Below are positions 35,405 through 44,900 of a DNA stretch of 64,000 nucleotides, in pieces. Every line of letters begins with the position of its first letter. Position 1 is the first letter of the stretch. Where the stretch lies: NCBI GenBank assembly GCA_020632925.1, contig JACKER010000012.1, forward strand, positions 256,116 through 320,115, read 5' to 3'. The DNA is from Alphaproteobacteria bacterium (GTDB lineage Bacteria > Myxococcota_A > UBA796 > GCA-2862545). The position numbers and the translations under genes were made by a program. The notes under the pieces are model-generated. The model worked only from the letters and a program-made list of their open reading frames with translations. It ran no database searches and was not told the DNA's origin.

Positions 35405-36100
35405 ATGAGACTGCTAATCCTAACCACCCTCGGTGGCTGCGCACCTTGGTCGGGGGCTCACCGATTGGAGACTGGACTGCTGGCGACGTCGGCCGAGCCA
35501 TGTCCCATGATTCCAGTGCTATTCTCAACGGCGAACGCCATCCGATGTCCTCGGGGGAGTCATCTGGAGTCTACCAAGGGGCCAGAGGACCACGACATAG
35601 AAGTTCAATACACCTGCCGAACTCGAAGCGGCGATGCGCGGTATGCGAATCTGGTGTTCACCGATGGCGGAGTGTCGGAACGGTTCTATTCGTTCGATGG
35701 CGCTGGATGGCTGCAGCTCGACTACGCGCCTGGCGAGCTCAATCAGCCAGTCGGCGTGATCGTCAATGGCACGTCCACTGCGCTAAGAATGACATGTGAT
35801 GCAATGCGAACCTTCAGCGTAAGTGCTTCGCGCGGCACTGATCCCCCAACAGCGGATGTGACGACCTGGCCTGATGGCAGCGTTGCGATTGCCAATTTCA
35901 TGATTACTCCCGTCGAGTGGCGGTCCATGAGGCTATACTTCACCAACGGTGAGTTGACGGTGTTAGGGGTTGATGGCGCTCGGGGTAGGGAACACACGAT
36001 CTGGTTCCGTGACTGGGCGCCATACTGTGCTCAGCATCCAGGAACGGGAGTACAAGAGGAGGGTGCTTGCGACGAGCTCCCAGGCAGGGGGAATGAATGA
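35405..36100 (+). CDS. Cassette-like lipoprotein of atypical composition
   Basis: A 231-residue protein, ATG 35405, signal MRLLILTTLGGC (lipobox Cys 12). The mature part is beta-rich with several Cys (PCPMIPVLF, IRCPRGSH, QYTCRTRSGDARYANLVFTD, LRMTCDAMR, AYC-like ends). No family recognised. Third-codon positions use A and T far more often than neighbouring genes (for example ATTCCAGTGCTATTCTCAAC), so it was probably acquired. It follows the attC-like site 3, fitting an integron cassette gene. Confidence 0.6.
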   Translation: MRLLILTTLGGCAPWSGAHRLETGLLATSAEPCPMIPVLFSTANAIRCPRGSHLESTKGPEDHDIEVQYTCRTRSGDARYANLVFTDGGVSERFYSFDGAGWLQLDYAPGELNQPVGVIVNGTSTALRMTCDAMRTFSVSASRGTDPPTADVTTWPDGSVAIANFMITPVEWRSMRLYFTNGELTVLGVDGARGREHTIWFRDWAPYCAQHPGTGVQEEGACDELPGRGNE

Positions 36101-36180
36101 TCTGAGTGCGGGTGCCGGTTGAGGCCACCCCGGTCCCCCGGCTCGTCGAGCAGTCTTCCTGCGACCTGTCGATCTCGGTC

Positions 36181-36228
36181 GACCTGCTCGACCTGCTCGA
36201 CCTGCTCGACCTGCTCGACCTGCTCGAC
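36181..36228. repeat. Five copies of a 9-bp tandem repeat
   Basis: GACCTGCTC repeated five times in a row (36181-36225) plus GAC. No gene crosses it convincingly. Copy number may vary by slippage. Confidence 0.8.
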
Positions 36229-36289
36229 TCTCCGGCTCGCCCCTTCCGGCGGCCATGCAGCGCTCCTCCGCTCCTCCACGACGTCGTCG

Positions 36290-36865
36290 GCACCGAGCCC
36301 TCCGCCACGCTGCTCTCGAACGGCCCGCAGAAGCGCAGGGAAGCGCTCACACCGTTCTGCACGATGTCGTCGGCACCGTCCCTCCGCTCCGACTCCGATC
36401 GCCCTCGTCGCCAGGACGGTGGATCCCGCCGGCACCTCTCCGACCTCCAGGACAGCGACAGCGCCGCAACCCGGACCCGCACGGCGACAGCGCTCGCCCG
36501 GTCCGCCGCAACTTCGTTCGGCGGCCGCGAACCGAGCTCAAACCTGAGTCTGTCTATGGTCGGTGGCGTTCGCCGACCGACGAGGTCCGCCGGCTCTCCA
36601 CCGGCAAGACCGACGCTGGCCGAGTCCCTGACTCCGTCTCTGGCCTGGCGCCCTCCGGGTCGCAGTGGTGCTCAGCTCGCAGCAGCGCAGGGCAGCGCTC
36701 AACCCGACGACCACCTCGTCCATCAGCACGGCGACCTCCGGCTCGCCCACCGCGTGCACCGCTCGGCAGCTCCCCCAGGGCACTCCCGCTCCGCCAGCCT
36801 TCGGACCGAGGCCCCGGCACCCTCCCGCACGAGCCCAGGACTCGCTCCAACAGCTGCAGTCAACG
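36290..36865. repeat. Dispersed repeat R1, copy C
   Basis: The same ordered cores as copy B: GCAGGGAAGCGCTCACACC (36331), GCGAACCGAGCTCAAACC (36527), CTCCACCGGCAAGACCGACG (36597), GCAGGGCAGCGCTCAACCC (36686), CTTCGGACCGAGGCCCC (36799). It ends at GCAGTCAACGCC, where copy B runs into attC-like site 1; here the attC part is missing. A one-base length difference from copy B breaks every shared frame, so it is unlikely to be protein coding. Confidence 0.65.
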
Positions 36866-36977
36866 CCAGGTGAACGCTTGCGGTAACCTCCGCTTCCTTC
36901 GTTCATCTCGCGTCTCCGGCCGACCGTTCATCTGGCCAGCCCGCCACCGCGCCTGCTGAGATGACCCCAAGCGTTCA

Positions 36978-37190
36978 ATCCTCCATCGGACTACGGGCCG
37001 CCCGGGAGGTCCGGGTCCTCGTCGAGTGCGTGCAGAGCATCGTCGTCGAGTGATCGGCCTGCCCCAGCAGCTCTTGGATCTCCCTGAGATTCCCGCCATC
37101 CTCGAGTGGGTGCATCGTGAAGCCATGGCGCAGGGTGCGAGGCGTTACACGCTTCGTCAGCCCAGCGTGGAACGCCCCTCCCGAACGGCG
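36978..37190 (-). pseudogene. C-terminal remnant of an integron-integrase-like tyrosine recombinase
   Basis: The minus strand encodes about 70 residues: LTKRVTPRTLRHGFTMHPLE, then LREIQELLGQADHSTTMLCT, then a tail ending RAARSPMED and TGA. Box II H-x2-R (RTLRHGF) and the LLG-x-A motif are clear. The catalytic Tyr (normally M-I-Y-T-H) is Cys (LCTH). The tail with R-SP and an acidic residue resembles the IntI C-terminus (GVRSPLD type) rather than XerC/D. The N-terminal 250 or so residues are missing, the break being at the cutA end. Confidence 0.55.
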
Positions 37191-37194
37191 CCAT

Positions 37195-37518
37195 CTAACG
37201 AACGGGGACCTCGCCCAGCACCCACGCGAGGTAGGGCGGGTGGACCTCGTCGGCGGCGAGCGCGACGACCTCGGGGCACTCGTAGGGGTGCAGCGCGACG
37301 ACCCGCTCCCGCAGGGCCTCCACGCCCTCCCGACGCGTCTTGAGGACCATCAGGACCTCGCTCTCGTCGTGCACCTGGCCCTGCCAGCGGTAGATCGAGC
37401 GCACCTGGGGCAGGAGGTTCCCGCAGGCGGCGAGCCGCTCCTCCACCAGCGTCCGCGCGATGCGAGCGGCGGTGTCGAGGTCGGGCGCGGTGACGAGGAC
37501 GACGGCGAGCTCGGACAT
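37195..37518 (-). CDS. cutA: CutA divalent-ion tolerance protein
   Basis: A 107-residue protein of the CutA1 family. VVLVTAPDLDTAARIARTLV, the Cys-containing ERLAACGNLLPQVRSIYRWQG, and HPYECPEVVAL are the diagnostic segments; length is normal. It forms trimers in characterised species and is linked to copper tolerance, though its biochemical role is unsettled. It starts 14 nt after the stop of a secreted protein gene. Its TAG is only a few bases from the integrase remnant. Confidence 0.92.
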   Translation of the reverse strand: MSELAVVLVTAPDLDTAARIARTLVEERLAACGNLLPQVRSIYRWQGQVHDESEVLMVLKTRREGVEALRERVVALHPYECPEVVALAADEVHPPYLAWVLGEVPVR

Positions 37519-37532
37519 GCCGCCGACTAACC

Positions 37533-37943
37533 TCAGATGCCGACGATGCTCATCACGCACGGATCGGGGGAGCTGCAGCTCGCCTTGCCTCCCTGACGGT
37601 CGGCCGGCTGGGTGTCGAGATCCTGCTCGACCTTGCCGTAGGAGGTGCTCACCGTGCCGCGCGTGCTGCTGGTCACGGGACGGCAGGAGTACTGCACGAG
37701 GCGGTACTCGTCGGGAACGGTGATCGTGTAGGACTCGGTCCGGTTGTTCCCCGTGTGGTCGATCGTCCGCAGCAGCGACGAGCGCTTCGAGGTCTTGGAC
37801 TTCCCGTACACCCGGCACTGCGAGGCGGTGATCGTGCCGCCGTTGTAGATCTCGAGCCGTACGGTGGTTCCGTCGCTGGCGAGGGCGCCGGCGGAGGCGA
37901 GGGCGAAGAGCGCGGAGAGGACGAGGATGGCGGGGCGTTGCAC
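37533..37943 (-). CDS. Secreted hypothetical protein
   Basis: A 136-residue protein from GTG 37943 behind GGAGGTCCC. A normal-length signal peptide, MQRPAILVLSALFALASAGA, is cleaved near LASDG. The mature part is beta-rich (TTVRLEIYNGGTITASQC, NRTESYTITVPDEYRLVQYS) with four Cys. No family recognised. A TAGCGT box lies 22 nt upstream. Possibly co-transcribed with cutA. Confidence 0.7.
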   Translation of the reverse strand: MQRPAILVLSALFALASAGALASDGTTVRLEIYNGGTITASQCRVYGKSKTSKRSSLLRTIDHTGNNRTESYTITVPDEYRLVQYSCRPVTSSTRGTVSTSYGKVEQDLDTQPADRQGGKASCSSPDPCVMSIVGI

Positions 37944-37965
37944 GGGACCTCCAGGGTGTACCGGA

Positions 37966-37971
37966 ACGCTA
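37966..37971 (-). promoter_or_regulatory. -10-like box TAGCGT
   Basis: Minus-strand TAGCGT, 22 nt before the GTG at 37943, with GGAGGT between. Confidence 0.45.
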
Positions 37972-38011
37972 TCCGTGGGTCGTCGCGGGCCGTCGGAGCT
38001 CTCAGCCCCTC

Positions 38012-40540
38012 TCAGCGGTCGCCCAGGTCGCACACCGTCCCCGGCGACAGCCGGTAGCCTCCTTCGACCGTCTCGATCAGCTCCCCGAGCCCCGTCTTGC
38101 GCAGGGTGCGGACGGCGGTGTGCAGCCGCATGCGGGCGGCGTCGGGCAGGATCCGCTCCTCGGGCCAGCCCAGCTCGATGAGGTCGTCGGTGGACAGCAC
38201 CTCGCCCCTCGCACGAGCCAGGGCGACCAGCAGGCGTCGCATCGGCCCTCGGCGACGGAGGTCGACCCGCCGCCCGGCCAGCTCGTACCAGTCGCCATCC
38301 GCCGCCAGCCGGAGGGTGGTCGGGAGCGTCACCAGCGAACCGGCGAGGCGCGCGACCGAGCGGCGGGCGCAGATGGTGCCCACGCGGTCCAGGACCGCGA
38401 CCTCCGCGCGCAGGGCGTCCTCGTCTCCGGCCAGCGCGAGCCGGGCCAGGCGCCGCACGGTCTCGTCGGCGCAGGTCCGCTCGAGGTCCACGGCCTCGGC
38501 CTCGGCTCGACGACCGGCGCGGAGGGCGACCAGCGCCCGGATCCCGCCCACGGAGATCAGGGGTGGGAGCGACCAGCGACGCGCCTCCTCTTCCGCGAGC
38601 GCCAGGGCCACCAGCGCGTCGTCGGCGTTCCCCGCGAGACCATGGGCGATCGCGGCCGTCATCCGGACGGCCAGCGCCACGCCGTGCTGACCGGTCTCCA
38701 CGAGTGTCGCGAGCGCCTCCTCCACACGTGACAGCGTCCGCTCCGGGGGCTCGCCAGCGGGGAGGCTGGCCAGCGCCGCCAGGCCCAGCACCAGCGCCCG
38801 CAGCTCGTCGTTGCCCGACGCCTCCGCGTCCGCCAGCGCCGACGCCACCCGCGCCAGCGCGTCGGCCGGGTCGCCCCAGGTGGACTCGTAGTTGATGCGG
38901 TTGAAGCGGATCCGACCGCGCTGCTCGGGCTCCGCCGCCAGCTGCTCCGCTCGGACGTAGGCGGACAGTGCACCGTCGCGGTCTCCGCGGGCGCCGGCGA
39001 GGTGCGCCAGGTGGGACCAGCACGCCGCCTGACCGGGTGCGGAGCCGAGCTCCACCCAGGTCGCCAGGGCCCGGCGCTGCGCCTCCTCGGCCTCGGCGAA
39101 GTCACCCTGCATGCGGAGCGCGTCCCCCAGGCGCTCGAGCGCGACCGCCAGGTGGGCGCCACGCAGGCTCGGCGCCGCGACGCGCAGGTCGTCGATGGCC
39201 TCCGGGTACGCACCCCGGCGGACCGCGAAGAGCGCCCGCTGCGTGAGGAGCTCGGCGACGACCGGGTCGCCTTCGGCTCGGGCCCGGTCGAGCGAGGCCT
39301 GGAGCACCTCCGTCGCGACGACCGGCCTCCCGGCACCGAACAGCGCGGCCGCCCGAGCGATGGCGACCCTGCCGTCCAGGGTGGCGGACAGCGCGCTGCG
39401 ATCGGCGTCCGCGCCCTCGAACCAGGGGAGCCAGGACGCGGGCGCGATCGACACCAGGGTGCGGAGGGCGGAGCGCACCCGGGCCCGGTCCTCCACGGTG
39501 GCGTCGGGATCGGACAGCACCCCCCACAAGTCGGGGCGCATGTGTCGGAGGTCGTCGCCCCCGGCCTCCGCTCGCGCCAGCACCCGCTCGCGCCACGCTG
39601 CCGCCAGGTCCGGGGGACATCGGCCAGCCGTGAACGCCCGCACCAGGTCCAGGACGCCGAAGGTCACCCACCCGCCGTCGCGCCGCTGGAGCCAGGACCA
39701 GCTCCACAGTCGCTCCACGAGCTCGAGCGCTTCGTCGCCCAGCACCGCCTCCGCGTCGTCCACGGAGAACGGCGTCGTGAACCGACACAGCGCGGCCAGT
39801 CCTGCCTGCTCCGAGGTGCCGAGCGCCCGCCAGGACACCTCCAGGCATGCCTCCACCGACCGGTGCCTGGGCTCCCCGTGGTCCGAGCGCAGGCGGTCCA
39901 GGCGCGCCAGGATCTGGTCGGGGGAGAGCACGCCGACCCGGCTGGACGCCAGCTCGATGGCGAAAGGGAGCCGGTCCACCGCGGCCACCAGCCGGCGAAC
40001 GGCGTCCTGGTCGGGGGTCGTCGGCGCTCGTCCGGCCGCGCGACGACCGAACAGGGCGACCCCGGCCTCCACCGACAGGGGTTCGAGGTGCAGGGGCTGC
40101 TCCCGGGGATGCCCGGTCGGTCGCCGGGAGGTCGCCACGATGCGCACGCCCGCGTCGAGCAGGGGCGCCACGATCCGTGCGGCGTCCTCGAGCTGCTCGA
40201 GGTTGTCCAGCACGACGGTTCGGCCCCGCCAGCGGCGTCCGGTCCGCTCCAACAGCGCTTCGGGGGTCGGCGCTCCCTCCGTCCCGACCTTCAGACCGGC
40301 GGCGACGGCCTGGGCAGCGCCCGGAAGGGTCTGCTCGGCGGCGAGTGGGACCACCGGCACCGGCTCCGCGCGGTCGGCCGCCCACAGCGACACCAGCCGT
40401 GTCTTGCCGACACCGCCGGGACCGAGGACGGTGACCAGCGGCGAGCGCGCGGCGAGGGACGCGAGGGACGCGAGATCCTCGTCCCGGCCGACCAGGTCGA
40501 GCTCACCGTGCTCGAGCCACACGCGCGCCTCCGGAGCCAT
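38012..40540 (-). CDS. NTPase/TPR regulator with C-terminal winged helix
   Basis: An 842-residue protein. N-terminal STAND-type ATPase: Walker A VLGPGGVGKTR (about 37-47), Walker B VVLDNLEQLEDAA (about 108-120), sensor VRIVATSRRPTG (about 132). A long helical TPR-like region (about 330-730) includes LAVALERLGDALRMQGDFAE. The last 90 residues form an OmpR-type winged helix (RRRGPMRRLLVALARARGEV, LHTAVRTLRKTG, ETVEGGYRLSP). In AfsR/SARP-type regulators this DNA-binding domain is at the N-terminus; here the order is reversed. ATG 40540 (GCAGG upstream) was chosen; another in-frame ATG lies at 40564. Confidence 0.8.
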   Translation of the reverse strand: MAPEARVWLEHGELDLVGRDEDLASLASLAARSPLVTVLGPGGVGKTRLVSLWAADRAEPVPVVPLAAEQTLPGAAQAVAAGLKVGTEGAPTPEALLERTGRRWRGRTVVLDNLEQLEDAARIVAPLLDAGVRIVATSRRPTGHPREQPLHLEPLSVEAGVALFGRRAAGRAPTTPDQDAVRRLVAAVDRLPFAIELASSRVGVLSPDQILARLDRLRSDHGEPRHRSVEACLEVSWRALGTSEQAGLAALCRFTTPFSVDDAEAVLGDEALELVERLWSWSWLQRRDGGWVTFGVLDLVRAFTAGRCPPDLAAAWRERVLARAEAGGDDLRHMRPDLWGVLSDPDATVEDRARVRSALRTLVSIAPASWLPWFEGADADRSALSATLDGRVAIARAAALFGAGRPVVATEVLQASLDRARAEGDPVVAELLTQRALFAVRRGAYPEAIDDLRVAAPSLRGAHLAVALERLGDALRMQGDFAEAEEAQRRALATWVELGSAPGQAACWSHLAHLAGARGDRDGALSAYVRAEQLAAEPEQRGRIRFNRINYESTWGDPADALARVASALADAEASGNDELRALVLGLAALASLPAGEPPERTLSRVEEALATLVETGQHGVALAVRMTAAIAHGLAGNADDALVALALAEEEARRWSLPPLISVGGIRALVALRAGRRAEAEAVDLERTCADETVRRLARLALAGDEDALRAEVAVLDRVGTICARRSVARLAGSLVTLPTTLRLAADGDWYELAGRRVDLRRRGPMRRLLVALARARGEVLSTDDLIELGWPEERILPDAARMRLHTAVRTLRKTGLGELIETVEGGYRLSPGTVCDLGDR

Positions 40541-40614
40541 CCTGCCACCCGCGGGCGCGCGCATCCGGATCGCTCGTGGTCGCACGTGCGGCGTGTGTGG
40601 CGCGGACCTTCGGC

Positions 40615-41097
40615 TCAAAGGTCGAGCACGTAGTGCACCTCGGCCTCGACCGCGCCGTCCGGCCACTCGCGGAGCTCCTCCCGCACCCGCTCGAAGCCGT
40701 GCTTCTGGTTCGCGCTCGCGGACGCCGTGTTCCCCTCGCGGTGCGAGACGAGCACCCGCGTCAGTCCACGCCCGCGCGCCCAGGCGAAGCGCGCCACGTA
40801 CATCGCGACGGACAGGCCCCTCCGCCGCCACTCGGGGCGGAGCCAGGAACCCCACAAGACGGCAGCGTCTGGATTCTCGCTGCTCTGCACGACCCCGGTC
40901 ATCCCCACCCATGCGCCGTCGACCTGGACCCCGAAGATCCCGACACGCTCGTCGGCGAGGCGGGCCCGCCAGTGGTCCTCGGGCCTTGCCTGCTCGCGCC
41001 CATGGTCGGACGAGAACACCCCCGGATCGGTGCGCAACGCCTCCAGGCGGATCTCCCGGTAGGCAGACCATTCCGGCGGCGTGAACAAGCGGACCAT
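40615..41097 (-). CDS. GNAT-family N-acetyltransferase
   Basis: A 160-residue protein. WRRRGLSVAMYVARFAWARG is the acetyl-CoA pyrophosphate loop (R-x2-G-x-S) and helix; SANQKHGFERV is the usual C-terminal motif. LYS-like N-terminal RLEALRTDPGVFSSD is typical of GNATs. The substrate is unknown. It starts 5 nt after the PP2C stop on the same strand, so it is probably co-transcribed. Confidence 0.85.
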   Translation of the reverse strand: MVRLFTPPEWSAYREIRLEALRTDPGVFSSDHGREQARPEDHWRARLADERVGIFGVQVDGAWVGMTGVVQSSENPDAAVLWGSWLRPEWRRRGLSVAMYVARFAWARGRGLTRVLVSHREGNTASASANQKHGFERVREELREWPDGAVEAEVHYVLDL

Positions 41098-41102
41098 GGG
41101 CG

Positions 41103-41864
41103 TCAGACGGCGCCGACCACCGCGACCGTGATGTTGTCCTCGCTGCCGGCCTTGAGGGCCTCGTCCACCAGCACGTCCGCGAGCAGGTCGAGCGGGGTGT
41201 TGGCGACGATCCGCTGGATGGCGTCGTCGTCGAGGGGGTCGGTCATCCCGTCGCTGCACAGGATGAAGATGTCGCCGGTCTCGACCATGCGCGTGGTCGT
41301 GTCCGGCTCGACCGGGCCGTGGAAGCCCACGGACTGCGTCAGGATGTGCTTGTGCGGGAGCAGGCGCGCGAGCTCGGGCGTGAGCCGGCCGGCGTCGATC
41401 TCCTGCTGCACGACGGTGTGATCGCGCGTCAGCCGCACCAGGCGCCCGTTGCGGAAGAGGTACGCGCGAGAGTCGCCGACGTGCGCGAGGTGCGCCTGGT
41501 CGCCGTCCACCACCAGCACCACCAGCGTGGTCCCCATGCCGCGCGTCTCGGGGCGCAGCTCGGCCTCGCGACGGATGCGGATCGAGGCCTGGTTCATCGC
41601 GTACCGCAGGCGCTCGCGCAGGATGTCCGCGGGATCCTCGGACTCGTGATCGCGCACGAGGCGCGTCTCCTCCGGGTCCGGCGCGCCGACCAGGGTCTGG
41701 TGCACCGTCTCCACGGCCATGTGGGAGGCGACCTCGCCCGCGGCGTGTCCCCCCATCCCGTCCGCCACCACGAAGACGCCCTGCTCCAGGTCGATCTTCC
41801 AGGCATCTTCGTTGTGCTCACGGACCGGCCCGGTCTCGGAGCGGGCGTACCCTTCGAGCTCCAT
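41103..41864 (-). CDS. PP2C-type protein phosphatase
   Basis: A 253-residue Mg/Mn-dependent phosphatase. Motifs in order: REHNEDAW (about 15), VVADGMGGHAAGEVAS (about 33), THVGDSRAYL-type AHVGDSRAYLFRNG (about 127), LTRDHTVVQQ, ILCSDGMTDPLDDD (about 200), GSEDNITVAVV (about 240): the metal-binding Asp residues are all present. ATG 41864 with GAGGAG upstream is preferred to an upstream in-frame ATG. Divergent from a Ser/Thr kinase gene; it probably reverses that kinase's phosphorylation. Confidence 0.92.
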   Translation of the reverse strand: MELEGYARSETGPVREHNEDAWKIDLEQGVFVVADGMGGHAAGEVASHMAVETVHQTLVGAPDPEETRLVRDHESEDPADILRERLRYAMNQASIRIRREAELRPETRGMGTTLVVLVVDGDQAHLAHVGDSRAYLFRNGRLVRLTRDHTVVQQEIDAGRLTPELARLLPHKHILTQSVGFHGPVEPDTTTRMVETGDIFILCSDGMTDPLDDDAIQRIVANTPLDLLADVLVDEALKAGSEDNITVAVVGAV

Positions 41865-41900
41865 GGACTCCTCGGTGGGCGCCACGCGGCGCGCGGGCGT

Positions 41901-41916
41901 CACTATAGTGTACCGT
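41901..41916. promoter_or_regulatory. Shared divergent promoter with palindromic -10
   Basis: CACTATAGTG (41901-41910) is a perfect palindrome and reads TATAGT on both strands; TACCGT (41911-41916) is a second + strand candidate. It lies 36 nt from the phosphatase ATG and 40 nt from the kinase ATG. Confidence 0.5.
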
Positions 41917-41950
41917 TGGCCGGGCCACACGACCGAGGGTCGACAGCGCG

Positions 41951-44900
41951 ATGGAAGACCGGCATTTCCCGACCCAGCCCATGGCCGAGCCCGAGCCCGG
42001 AGATCGCATCGGCGATGTTCGGGTACTGGCCCATGTGGCGCGCGGCGGGATGGCGACCGTGCTCGCCGTGGAGGATCTGCGCCCCGGCGCGGACCCGGAC
42101 CGCAAGCTCGCGCTGAAGCTCCTGCTGCCGCTCGACGGCTCCGAGGAGGCGCAGAGCCGCTTCCGGCGCGAGTTCCGCTCGCTGTCGCGGCTGCACCACC
42201 CGAACGTCCTGCGGGTGCACGAGTGGGGGATGTACGGCGATCGGCCGTGGTTCACGATGGAGCTGCTGGAGGGGCACGACCTGCGCATCGAGGCCGAGCA
42301 GCTCCAGGAGATGCCCACCCCGGAGCGCTTCCAGCGGATCGAGGCGATCCTCGTGCAGGTGGCGCGCGCCCTGGCCTATGTCCACGAGCGGGGCCTGGTG
42401 CACCGCGACGTGACGCCGGGGAACCTCATGGTCACGGCCGGCCGCGGCGGTCCGTCGTCCGACCCGACCAACCTGCCCGACGGCGCCGTCAAGCTGATGG
42501 ACTTCGGCGTCGTCAAGGAGGCCGGCGGCGACATGACCGCGGTGGGCGAGCTCATCGGCACCGTGGCGTACATGTCGCCCGAGCAGATCACCGGCGACGA
42601 GATCGACGCCCGCAGCGACCTCTACTCGCTCGGCGCCGTGCTCTACCTCCTGCTGACCGGCCGCCGTCCGTTCCAGGCGCACACGATCCACGGGTTCATG
42701 GAGAAGCACCTCCACACGCGCCCCCGCCCGCCGCGCGAGCTCGTGCCCGAGGTGCCCGAGGACCTCGACGCGATCTGCCTCCGCCTGCTCGAGAAGGCGC
42801 CCGCCGACCGGTTCGCGAGCGCCTCGCACCTGCTCCACGTGCTGGGGGACGCGCAGACGGGCGAGGAGCCCGAGGGGCGCTGGCCGCCGACCACCGTGGG
42901 CCGCGGTCCGCTGAAGGTGCGCTTGCGGGAGGCGATCGAGGAGGTCGCGTCGGGCCGCACGGGGCAGGCGCTCGTGATCTCGGGGCCGTCGGGGCACGGC
43001 AAGACCCGGATGCTCGATCTCGCCGAGCTGCACGCGCGCCGGCTCGGGCTGCCGCTGGCGGTCGGACGCTGCCGCTTCCAGGACCGTCCGTTCGGGGCGT
43101 TCAAGTCCGTCCTCCAGGCGCTCCGTGGCGAGCACCTGCCGAGCGCCCTGCAGGGCCTGTACGAGGCCGGGGACGGGCCGGCCGAGCGGTACCCGGTGTT
43201 GGCCGCGTTCCGCGAGCTCCTGGTCGAGCGCGCGCCGCTGGTGCTGATCATCGACGACACGGACCGCGCGGACCCCGCCACGGTCGAGCTGCTGACGTAC
43301 CTGATCCGCAACACGCTCGAGCTCGCGTCCGAGCCCATCCTGTTCCTCATCGGTCACGACACCGGTGAGCAGCGGATCCGTGCCCAGCTCGAGAGCCTGC
43401 CCTCGGTCGGCGCGCTCGAGCTGCCCGCCTTGAGCTCGGCCGAGGTCGAGGAGCTCGTGGTGAGCGTGCTCGGCAGCTCGTCGGCCTCGCTCGCGCTCGC
43501 GTCGCGCGTCTTCACCGAGGGCCAGGGCTCGCCCGCGTTCATCACGGACATGCTGCGCGGCCTCATCGACGACGGGCTGATCGTCGAGGACCAGACGGGC
43601 TGCTGGCGGCTGACCGTCGACGCCTCCGAGATCACGCGCTCCCAGCTCCCGATGCCGGCCTCGCTGCGCCAGGTGCTGATGGAGCGCCTGCAGCCGTTGT
43701 CGGCGCACGCCCGCTCCGTGGGACGGATCCTGGCGCTGGCGCGTCGCCGCGTCGATCTCGACGTGCTGGTCACCTGCTGTCCGCTTCCCGAGGACCGGCT
43801 GATGGAGGGCCTCGACGAGCTGGTCGACGCCGAGCTCGTCACCGAGAGCCGGAGCGACGACGACGAGAAGGTCGAGCTCGCGCACGGACGCTTCCGCGAG
43901 GTCCTGCTCGAGGGGGTGGCGGCCGAGGATCTGCGCGAGGGACACCGGCGGCTGGGCGAGGCGCTCGAGCGGCACCACCGCGGGCGGCTCCCGGCGATCG
44001 TCGAGGAGCTCGCGTGGCACTTCGAGCACGGCTGCGTGCCCACCAAGGCCTACCTGTATCTGGTGCTCGCGGGTGAGCGGCACCTGCAGCGCAGCCTGTA
44101 CGGCGAGTGCATCCAGTCGCTCGAGCGTGCGCTGACGCTGGAGCCGGACGCGCGGACCTACCTGCTGCTCGACGACGCGGACCGCCGGCTGGCGGAGGTG
44201 TGGCTCTCGCTGTCGCGGGCGCGCCACGGCCTGGGCGAGCCGGAGCCGGCGGTGCAGGCCGTCACCCAGGCGCAGCGGATCGCCCGGCTGGTGAAGGATC
44301 CCCGTCTCGAGTCGCGGATCGCGGCCGAGCTCGGATCGCAGCTGCGGCAGGTGGGCAAGCTCGACGAGGCGCAGGCCCAGCTCCGTGCCGCGATCGAGGC
44401 CGCGGAGGCGACCGGCGACCAGAACCTGCTGCCGATGCCGCTGTACGAGCTGGGCGGCGTGATGTGGTCCGGCGGCGACCTGGCGTCGTCCGAGCTGCAC
44501 TGGCGTCGGTGCCTGCAGATCTCGCAGCAGGTGGGCGACGAGCGGAGCACGGCCCGCGGCTTCAACGGGCTCGCGATCCTGGCGTTGTCCCGTGGTCAGC
44601 AGCTCGAGGCCCGCAAGCACCTCGAGCAGGCGGCGATGGTGTTCGAGCGCCTGGGCATGCTCTCGCCGCTGGTGGTGACGCGCAGCAACCTGGTCGAGCT
44701 CTACGTGAACACGGGCGTGCTGCGGAAGGCGCAGGCGCTGGCGGAGCGGACCTACGCCCAGGCCGAGGAGGTCGGGCTGCTCGAGGGGATCGCGCTGGGA
44801 CGCGGCTGGCGGGCGCGCATCCTGCTGGTGCTCGGACGGACGGACGAGGCGGAGCGCGACGCGCGGGAGGCGCTGGCGGCGGTCGAGAAGCGCGCGAGCC

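Noticed and set aside
36538..36906. Minus-strand open frame in repeat R1 copy C, with similar peptide in copy B
   Set aside because: A one-base length difference breaks the shared frame midway, so conservation is at DNA level only.
37191..37199. ATCTAAC near the cutA stop as an attC R box
   Set aside because: It is the complement of the cutA stop region, and no hairpin partner could be found on either side.
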